Part shown: positions 1 through 4,922 of the stretch, piece by piece
How the letters are laid out: every line of letters begins with the position of its first letter
Numbering within the stretch: the first letter of the stretch is position 1
Source: Sulfurovum sp.
GTDB taxonomy: Bacteria > Campylobacterota > Campylobacteria > Campylobacterales > Sulfurovaceae
Assembly: GCA_015493425.1 (NCBI GenBank)
Contig: WGDG01000120.1
Span: forward strand, 1 to 8,830
Length of the DNA: 8,830 nucleotides
Direction of reading: 5' to 3'
Notes under the pieces: generated by a model
Database searches by the model: none
What the model was told of the DNA's origin: nothing
Seen by the model: only the letters and a program-made list of their open reading frames with translations
Position numbers and translations under genes: made by a program

Positions 1-612
1 GTGAATATCTGCCGAAACTGTTCTGGAATTCGTATTGTACGCATAGAGCGATCCGATACCGCCGGATGCAATAATGACATCATCTGCATAAATGGTTGTC
101 GGCTCATAATTGACCGTCGCCTTGACACCGTAGCAACGCCCGTTCTGTATCAACAGGTCATACACCAAAGTATTACGCTGAAGCTGATGTTTGTTCTGCA
201 CCATCGCAAAGTAGTGCATATAGCGTCCTGTCGCATCTCCGCCTGCATGCACGATTCGAGGAACGGAGTGGGCTGCCTCTTTTGTATAGAGGATATTTCC
301 CTTCTCGTCACGGTCAAATGCCATACCGCGGGCAATCAGTTCCGGTGTCGTTTCCAGTGACGTTCGCGAAAGGATTTCAACTGCTTCACGATCGTTATGG
401 TAGGCACCTGCGGCCATTGTATCTTCAATATGTACCGGGACATCCGCTGCATTGAGTGCGGTTGCCATACCGCCCTGTGCATAAAAGGTATTACATTCCC
501 AGGGAATATCTTTGCAGACTACCAGTACTTTTTTGCTCTCCGGCAGCTGCATCGCCGCATAAAGACCGGCAATGCCCGCTCCAATGATCACTACATCATA
601 TTTTTTCTCCAA
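1..612 (-). CDS. nadB: L-aspartate oxidase NadB, N-terminal part (runs off the left edge)
   Basis: NadB oxidises L-aspartate to iminoaspartate with FAD, the first step of de novo NAD synthesis; NadA then makes quinolinate. It is a soluble flavoprotein of the fumarate reductase/succinate dehydrogenase flavoprotein family. The minus strand gives 204 codons. A Rossmann FAD motif, DVVIIGAGIAGLYAA, lies near residues 5-19. It is followed by the family's FYAQGGMATA block, HIEDTMAAGAYHND, and HAGGDATGRYMHYF around residue 115; this order fits NadB better than FrdA/SdhA. The start is a TTG at 612-610, chosen because a GGAG (622-619) sits 6 bases upstream, the FAD motif follows directly, and no in-frame ATG exists between there and an upstream stop. 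It begins 11 bases after the stop of the small lipoprotein gene, so the two are probably co-transcribed. The C-terminal capping and helical domains lie outside the window. The only realistic alternative is a related FAD-dependent fumarate reductase-like oxidase. Confidence 0.88.
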   Translation of the reverse strand, partial: MEKKYDVVIIGAGIAGLYAAMQLPESKKVLVVCKDIPWECNTFYAQGGMATALNAADVPVHIEDTMAAGAYHNDREAVEILSRTSLETTPELIARGMAFDRDEKGNILYTKEAAHSVPRIVHAGGDATGRYMHYFAMVQNKHQLQRNTLVYDLLIQNGRCYGVKATVNYEPTTIYADDVIIASGGIGSLYAYNTNSRTVSADIH

Positions 613-618
613 AACTTT

Positions 619-622
619 CTCC
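619..622 (-). promoter_or_regulatory. Ribosome binding site of nadB
   Basis: On the minus strand GGAG is followed by AAAGTT and then TTG. The six-base spacing is optimal. This site, together with the lack of an in-frame ATG, decides the TTG start of nadB. It sits in the short gap just after the lipoprotein stop. Confidence 0.65.
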
Positions 623-623
623 G

Positions 624-770
624 CTACTTTTGTGTCTGCAGGTTCTGCTGTACATTCATATTGTCCGGCACATAAACCGGATCGGTCTTGTGTCCACAGC
701 CATTTAGTACGATACAGCAGATTGATGCTATAATCACTCTATGAAAAACGCGTCTGTCATTCTTTCTCAT
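624..770 (-). CDS. Very small LptM/YifL-like lipoprotein
   Basis: The 48-codon reading frame has a textbook lipoprotein signal: a basic n-region (MRKNDRRVFHR, residues 1-11), a hydrophobic core (about 12-22, VIIASICCIVL) and a lipobox LNGC ending at C25. The predicted mature peptide is only 24 residues and starts CGHKTDPVYVP. This resembles the Cys-Gly-x-Lys then Tyr-x-Pro signature of LptM (YifL; E. coli CGLKGPLYFP), a small outer-membrane lipoprotein that helps LptD assemble in the LPS exporter. The ATG at 770-768 is preferred over the longer frame (to 935) because it starts exactly at the signal peptide; a GTG at 737-735 would lose the basic n-region. No strong ribosome site is visible before the ATG. 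It precedes nadB by 11 bases and overlaps the 5' end of the divergent DUF721 gene by 30 bases. That it is a lipoprotein is well supported; the LptM-like role is inference from a short motif. Confidence 0.65.
   Translation of the reverse strand: MRKNDRRVFHRVIIASICCIVLNGCGHKTDPVYVPDNMNVQQNLQTQK
729..734 (+). promoter_or_regulatory. Perfect TATAAT -10 element just before the DUF721 gene
   Basis: A consensus -10 hexamer, TATAAT, ends 6 bases before the ATG at 741. No convincing -35 element is present at 17 bases upstream, but promoters in this phylum often lack one. The geometry puts transcription start at or next to the A of the ATG. The site lies inside the coding part of the opposite-strand lipoprotein gene. 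Confidence 0.5.
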
Positions 771-1187
771 CTTGTCGGCCAGCCTCAGTTCAAATCTCTG
801 AAACGGCATGCGTGCTACAAAAAGTTCCTCTCGCTGCTTGGTGCAAAATGGCAAAAGGCAATTGCCTTCGTTTACATCCGCAACGAAACGCTTTTTGTTG
901 CCGTGACACATCCCGGTTTCAAAATGGAACTTCATTATAATAGAGATTTATTAAAAAGCGTATTAACACAGCTGGCTTCCCTCGATACCGAATGCCGGGA
1001 GCTCAAAGCGGAAAAAGTGATCATTTTTCACAGTAAATACCGTACGATCATTACAGAAAAAGCAGATGAAACGACAATCCCCTACTACCATGAACGGGCA
1101 ACCGGCAACTTTTCCCTTCAAAGCAGTGATGAAGCACTTGCTGAAAAATTCAAACAAACCCAATCCCTGATCGCATGCAATCGATAA
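741..1187 (+). CDS. DUF721 / DciA-like protein
   Basis: The 148-residue protein resembles the DUF721 family, which includes DciA, the helicase-loading protein in bacteria that lack DnaC. The recognisable part is residues 28-80: a helix with W37 (LLGAKWQKA), a strand reading YIRNETLFVAV, then THPGFKMELHYNRDLLKSVL. This matches the family pattern of a Trp-centred helix followed by paired strands and an amphipathic helix. The C-terminal half (about 85-148) is charged and not recognisable. Its size is typical of short DUF721 proteins. The ATG at 741 has no Shine-Dalgarno sequence; a TATAAT lies 6 bases upstream, suggesting a leaderless transcript. Its 3' end overlaps the uvrC start by 13 bases, so translation of the two is probably coupled. 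Family membership is moderately sure; a replication role is inference from DciA. Confidence 0.65.
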   Translation: MKNASVILSHLVGQPQFKSLKRHACYKKFLSLLGAKWQKAIAFVYIRNETLFVAVTHPGFKMELHYNRDLLKSVLTQLASLDTECRELKAEKVIIFHSKYRTIITEKADETTIPYYHERATGNFSLQSSDEALAEKFKQTQSLIACNR

Positions 1188-2968
1188 TCAGGAATCTTCC
1201 CGACAGTCCGGGAGTCTACCAGTATTTTGATGCAACAGGAAAACTGCTCTATGTCGGTAAAGCAAAAAATCTCAAACACCGGGTAAAGAGCTACTGGCGT
1301 TTTACTCCCCGCTTACACCCCAATCCCGCACAGAGTCCGCGTATTTTAAAAATGCTCTCCGAAGCAGACAAGCTGGAATACATTGTCGTCAAAAGCGAAG
1401 AAGATGCCCTGATTCTGGAAAATTCGCTTATCAAACAGCTCAAGCCCAAGTACAATATTCTGCTGCGGGATGACAAAACCTACCCTTACATATATATCGA
1501 CGAATCAGAACCCTATCCGCGCTTTGAAATTACCCGCAAAGTAATCAAAGGCAAAACGATCACCTATTACGGCCCCTACCCCTCCGGCGGACGGGCGCTT
1601 ATCGATGCACTGTACGAAACCTATCCGCTCGTACAGAAAAAATCGTGCCTGAGAGAAGGTAAAGCCTGCCTCTTTTACCAAATTGGAAAATGTCTTGCTC
1701 CATGTGAGGGGAAGGTAACGCCTGAAGCCTATACACAACTGGTTGAAGAGGCAAAAAAAGCGCTGAACAACCGCCATATTCTAACCCAAAAACTGACCGA
1801 ACGTATGGATAAACTTGCAATGCAGGAGCGTTTTGAAGAAGCTGCGGCACTGCGTGACAGCATCCTTGCCATTGAATCACTCACTGTCGACTCCTCCATC
1901 GACCTCGCCAACCGTTTCGATACCGACATCTTTGCCATTCTCAACGGAGATGAACGGGGTGTTATCGTTAAACTCTTTATGCGCGAAGGCAAGATCATCT
2001 CGTCTTCCCACACCTATTTCAGACATACCCATATTTTTGAGGCAAACGAAGCCTACCGGCAGGCGCTTCTGGAGCATTATGGCGTAGATACACCCCATAT
2101 TCCCGGGCAGATCCTTGTTGCGCACGACTTTGAAGATGCACCCGAAGTAGCACGTACCCTTTCCACACGCTTTGGCAAAAAAATCGAAATACATTACCCC
2201 AAACGCGGCAGCAAAGCAAAACTGACTGCCCTTGCACTACAGAATGCCGAAGAGTTGCTCAGAAAAGAACAGAAAAGTACCCTCATGGAACAGAAAATCG
2301 CTGATCTGCTTGACCTCTCTGCCATCCCCTACAGGGTAGAAACTTTTGACAACTCGCATATGATGGGGGTAGCCACCGTTGGCGGCATGGTTGTCTGGGA
2401 CGAGGGAAAGTGGGACAAATCAAGCTACCGCCGCTACCGGCTTGAAGCACGTGATGAAATAGGCCAGATGCGTGAAATGCTCAGCCGCCGTATCAAAGAC
2501 TTCACAACCCACCCGCCACCGGATCTGTGGATCCTCGATGGGGGGCAGGCCAACCTCAATCTGGCACGCAAACTGCTTCAGGAAGCAAATGTCAATCTTG
2601 ATGTCATTGCCATTGCCAAAGAGAAACTCGATGCCAAAGCACACCGGGCAAAAGGCGCGGCAAAAGATTTGATTTATACATCGCAAGGTTTGATTGAGCT
2701 GAAACCGAATGATGCAAGACTGCACTGGATTCAGAGGCATCGTGATGAAGCCCACCGCTATGCTATCACCTACCATCAGAACACCAAACGTAAAGAAGAC
2801 ACCCAGATTTCACTTCTCAACAAAAAAGGGATCGGGAAGGCAACAGTACAAAAACTCATCGACTATTTCGGTACTTTCGAGGCCATTTATAACGCTCCAT
2901 TTGAAGAAATCGCCAAGGTAACCAATAATCGTATTGCAAAAATTATTGCAAAAGATAATGAAAATTGA
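1175..2968 (+). CDS. uvrC: UvrABC excinuclease subunit C
   Basis: UvrC makes both incisions in nucleotide excision repair after UvrA/UvrB find the lesion. All expected modules are present in 597 residues, a normal length. The N-terminal GIY-YIG nuclease (3' incision) shows GVY at 13-15, YVG at 26-28, R36 and the metal-binding E82 of LEN. Four cysteines at 158, 165, 173 and 177 fall where E. coli UvrC binds an Fe-S cluster. A UVR-type UvrB-binding helix pair lies near 195-232 (RFEEAAALRD). The RNase H-like nuclease (5' incision) shows D392 (TFDNSH), D455 (LDGGQ) and H527 (RDEAHR). The C-terminus has helix-hairpin-helix motifs from G552 (KGIGKATVQKL) to the end. The ATG at 1175 has no ribosome site and lies inside the upstream gene, which suggests translational coupling. 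No catalytic residue appears to be missing. Confidence 0.98.
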   Translation: MQSIIRNLPDSPGVYQYFDATGKLLYVGKAKNLKHRVKSYWRFTPRLHPNPAQSPRILKMLSEADKLEYIVVKSEEDALILENSLIKQLKPKYNILLRDDKTYPYIYIDESEPYPRFEITRKVIKGKTITYYGPYPSGGRALIDALYETYPLVQKKSCLREGKACLFYQIGKCLAPCEGKVTPEAYTQLVEEAKKALNNRHILTQKLTERMDKLAMQERFEEAAALRDSILAIESLTVDSSIDLANRFDTDIFAILNGDERGVIVKLFMREGKIISSSHTYFRHTHIFEANEAYRQALLEHYGVDTPHIPGQILVAHDFEDAPEVARTLSTRFGKKIEIHYPKRGSKAKLTALALQNAEELLRKEQKSTLMEQKIADLLDLSAIPYRVETFDNSHMMGVATVGGMVVWDEGKWDKSSYRRYRLEARDEIGQMREMLSRRIKDFTTHPPPDLWILDGGQANLNLARKLLQEANVNLDVIAIAKEKLDAKAHRAKGAAKDLIYTSQGLIELKPNDARLHWIQRHRDEAHRYAITYHQNTKRKEDTQISLLNKKGIGKATVQKLIDYFGTFEAIYNAPFEEIAKVTNNRIAKIIAKDNEN

Positions 2969-2989
2969 TGAAAAAATCTTTTTTTCACC

Positions 2990-3020
2990 CTAAACAGCAT
3001 TTATTTCATGCTATTTTTAG
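2990..3020 (+). terminator. Possible weak terminator hairpin after uvrC
   Basis: AGCAT (2996-3000) pairs with ATGCT (3008-3012) around a seven-base loop, and the outer CTAAA (2990-2994) can pair with TTTAG (3016-3020). A short T-run (3014-3018) follows the inner stem. The stem is AT-rich and weak, and the same DNA forms the T-rich upstream part of the next promoter, so termination is uncertain. Confidence 0.3.
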
Positions 3021-3044
3021 TTAATTTGTTATAAAGTTTATACT
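3016..3044 (+). promoter_or_regulatory. Putative promoter of the signalling operon
   Basis: TATACT at 3039-3044 is a good -10 match. It is preceded by T-rich stretches at roughly helical spacing (2980-2986, 3014-3018, 3021-3030), a pattern seen in housekeeping promoters of Campylobacter relatives. A weak -35-like TTTAGT lies at 3016-3021 with 17 bases between. No sigma-54 or sigma-28 pattern is visible. The start would fall near 3050, leaving a leader of about 50 bases. Confidence 0.45.
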
Positions 3045-3049
3045 GAATA

Positions 3050-3074
3050 GTTACCGGTTCGCAAGACGGGTAAC
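3050..3074 (+). repeat. Inverted repeat at the presumed 5' end of the operon mRNA
   Basis: GTTACC (3050-3055) is complementary to GGTAAC (3069-3074) around a 13-base loop. It would form a hairpin at the very 5' end of the transcript, or serve as a protein-binding palindrome just downstream of the -10. It resembles no riboswitch I recognise. Confidence 0.35.
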
Positions 3075-3098
3075 AGACAGAGAGGAAGGGAGTATCGT

Positions 3099-3521
3099 AT
3101 GCGAAGGGAAAGACCCGAACCTATAGATGAAGAATACAAGTTCTCTAGCGGATTAATTCTCAGTTCCACAGACCTGAAAGGCATTATTACCTATGCCAAC
3201 AGAAAGTTCTGTGAAATTGCAGGTTACACGAAACAGGAACTGACAGGTAAAAACCACAATATCGTCCGGCACCCTGATATGCCAAAAGCCGCCTTCAAAG
3301 ACCTTTGGGATACGATTCAGCAGGGAAAAGAGTGGAGCGGTATTGTCAAAAACCTCAGAAAAGACGGAAAATACTATTGGGTCTATTCCCATATCACCCC
3401 GGTCATGAATGATGCAGGGGAGATTACCGGCTATACAGCAGCCCGAAGGCCGGCTTCTGAAAATGAAGTTGAAGAATCGACAGCACTCTACAAAGAGATG
3501 CTCGCCCAAGAGAACCAATAA
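3099..3521 (+). CDS. Stand-alone Aer/CetB-type PAS redox-sensor protein
   Basis: A soluble 140-residue protein made of one PAS domain (about 15-125) plus a short helical tail; there is no membrane segment, HAMP or signalling domain. It is strikingly like the N-terminus of E. coli Aer, the FAD-binding aerotaxis sensor. N34, R57, H58, D60, F66, W70 and W79 fall at the same residue numbers as in Aer, within HNIVRHPDMPKAAF and GKEWSGIVKN. Campylobacter CetB is a similar PAS-only protein that binds FAD and works with a separate partner, CetA. FAD binding and redox or energy sensing are therefore likely, but inferred. A purine-rich ribosome site (AGGAAGGGAG, 3083-3092) lies 6 bases before the ATG. 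It is the first gene of a four-gene operon and is followed after 18 bases by the HPt gene, so its target is probably the kinase downstream rather than a chemoreceptor. Confidence 0.87.
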   Translation: MRRERPEPIDEEYKFSSGLILSSTDLKGIITYANRKFCEIAGYTKQELTGKNHNIVRHPDMPKAAFKDLWDTIQQGKEWSGIVKNLRKDGKYYWVYSHITPVMNDAGEITGYTAARRPASENEVEESTALYKEMLAQENQ

Positions 3522-3522
3522 A

Positions 3523-3528
3523 AAGGAG
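3523..3528 (+). promoter_or_regulatory. Ribosome binding site of the HPt gene, decides between two starts
   Basis: AAGGAG overlaps the stop of the PAS gene. Two in-frame ATGs follow: 3531, only 2 bases away (too close), and 3540, 11 bases away (long but workable). This favours 3540, giving a protein that begins MYYILNQ. Confidence 0.5.
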
Positions 3529-3539
3529 ATATGCAGCTT

Positions 3540-4907
3540 ATGTACTATATTTTAAACCAATTGGATCAAGTTGTTGCAGTTGCCCCAAGGCTGCTTGATG
3601 CCCTTGATATTCCGGATGTCAATACGTTTTACCAGAAACTGGCACTCAAAGAAGTTGTTTTTACACTTAATCATGATGATACGGTCACTTTGACGGTTGA
3701 CGGTACCTCTCATACAATACCGGCTTCAGTGGAAGACCTTGAAGGTATGCTCGGTAATGTACGTGTCGTTAATATTACTTCTGAAAACCTGAAAGAAACA
3801 GCACCTGCACCGCTTGAAGAAGAGATACCTGATATTTTCGATGAAGAAACACCTCTTCTGCAAATAGAAGAAGAGAAGGAAGAAGAGGAAGCAGACAAAG
3901 AGATGCTTTCTTTTGAAGAGAGCGACCTTTTTGACATCAAAGAGCCTGAATCGGAACCCCTTACAGAAACTATACCTTTCGAAACACCCCAGACAGATGA
4001 AGAAGAGCTCTATGAACTGACCATTCCTTCGGATACGGAAAATGCCATTTCTGATATAGAAGAAGAAAAAGAAGTCACGGCAGATACTTCCAAAACATCT
4101 GCTTCTGAAAATGAAAACCCTATCTATATCGATGTAGAAAGCATTAGTAAGAAAATAGGTATTACCCCGGAGGACTACAACCTTTTCCTTGACGAGTATA
4201 TCGATACGGCATTAGGCTATGAGCAGGCACTCATCAGTGACAAGGACAAAGAAAAAGAAGAAGCACTCAATGCACTTTCCCACCTTTCAAACGTCCTTCA
4301 ACTGCCAACCATTGGAGAGCTCCTTTCCAACATCAAAAGCGCATCGCAAAATGAAAAAGAAGGCGCAATCAGTGCTTTTTTTAGTGCATTAGGAAGACTG
4401 AGCACAGCCAAAATAGAAGAGGCGAAACAAACGCCTGAGCCTACCATAGAAATAACAGAAGAAGAGGAAGCAGCGGAACAAACACCTGAAGAGCGAGGGG
4501 AGAAAGCAAAAGCTGCACTGCAGGAAACAGAAGGACAAAAACGTGCGCCTATCGATCTAAGCGATATCAAGCCGATCCATTTCGATTTCCAGCTCGAAGA
4601 AGCCGCCAAAGACTTGAGCCTTCCGGTAGAACTTATTGAAGAATTTGTCAACGACTTCATCGTTCAGGCACATGAAGAGACTGAAAAAATGCTTCAGGCA
4701 TATGAGAGAGGCGATCTTGAAACAGTTCAAAAAATCGGTCACCTGCTGAAGGGAACGGCAAGTAACCTTCGTATCAATCCGCTCTCGGACACACTGTATG
4801 AAATTCAGTTCAATGAGGATTTGGACAGAGTCCCGGAACTTGTCAAGAACTACTGGGCGCATTTCCTGTCACTGGAAAACCAGATTAAACTCATATCAAA
4901 CAAATAA
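3540..4907 (+). CDS. Acidic phosphotransfer protein with two HPt-like domains
   Basis: The 455-residue cytoplasmic protein (458 if the ATG at 3531 is used) is an HPt phosphotransferase, the middle carrier in a His-Asp-His-Asp relay. Residues 1-82 form a small domain I do not recognise. Residues 85-195 are a very acidic Glu/Pro/Thr linker. Residues about 200-290 form a degenerate HPt-like domain with H248 in LSHLSNVLQL. A second acidic linker (about 300-335) leads to a C-terminal HPt (about 345-455) with the canonical motif at H401 (IGHLLKGTASNL). From I208 and L361 the two HPt regions align without gaps and both histidines are the 41st residue, so they look duplicated. The first lacks the Lys-Gly after the histidine. 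The gene sits 18 bases after the PAS gene and 15 before the hybrid kinase. The likely partners are kinase receiver D840 and the downstream regulator. The C-terminal HPt call is firm; the first domain's role is open. Confidence 0.85.
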   Translation: MYYILNQLDQVVAVAPRLLDALDIPDVNTFYQKLALKEVVFTLNHDDTVTLTVDGTSHTIPASVEDLEGMLGNVRVVNITSENLKETAPAPLEEEIPDIFDEETPLLQIEEEKEEEEADKEMLSFEESDLFDIKEPESEPLTETIPFETPQTDEEELYELTIPSDTENAISDIEEEKEVTADTSKTSASENENPIYIDVESISKKIGITPEDYNLFLDEYIDTALGYEQALISDKDKEKEEALNALSHLSNVLQLPTIGELLSNIKSASQNEKEGAISAFFSALGRLSTAKIEEAKQTPEPTIEITEEEEAAEQTPEERGEKAKAALQETEGQKRAPIDLSDIKPIHFDFQLEEAAKDLSLPVELIEEFVNDFIVQAHEETEKMLQAYERGDLETVQKIGHLLKGTASNLRINPLSDTLYEIQFNEDLDRVPELVKNYWAHFLSLENQIKLISNK

Positions 4908-4922
4908 CAAAGGATTCAGACC

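Noticed and set aside
1..360. Plus-strand open frame of 119 codons at the left edge
   Set aside because: It lies opposite nadB, which shows clear FAD-binding and active-site blocks; the plus-strand translation is rich in Cys and His without any family pattern.
626..935. Longer form of the lipoprotein frame starting at 935
   Set aside because: The extra 55 residues are antisense to the DUF721 gene and would place the signal peptide in the middle of the protein; the ATG at 770 starts exactly at the signal peptide.
2340..2545. Possible active-site loss in UvrC, because the motifs read FDNSH and DGGQ rather than FDISH and DGGK
   Set aside because: The catalytic Asp392, Asp455 and His527 are all present; the changed neighbours are ordinary variation within the family.
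2968..3024. An 18-codon frame (ATG at 2968-2970) overlapping the uvrC stop
   Set aside because: Too short, without a ribosome site or recognisable features, and it runs through the promoter and hairpin region of the next operon.
3040..3098. Riboswitch before the PAS gene
   Set aside because: The leader is only about 50 bases with one six-bp stem; it lacks the conserved core of any class I know, including cyclic di-GMP types.
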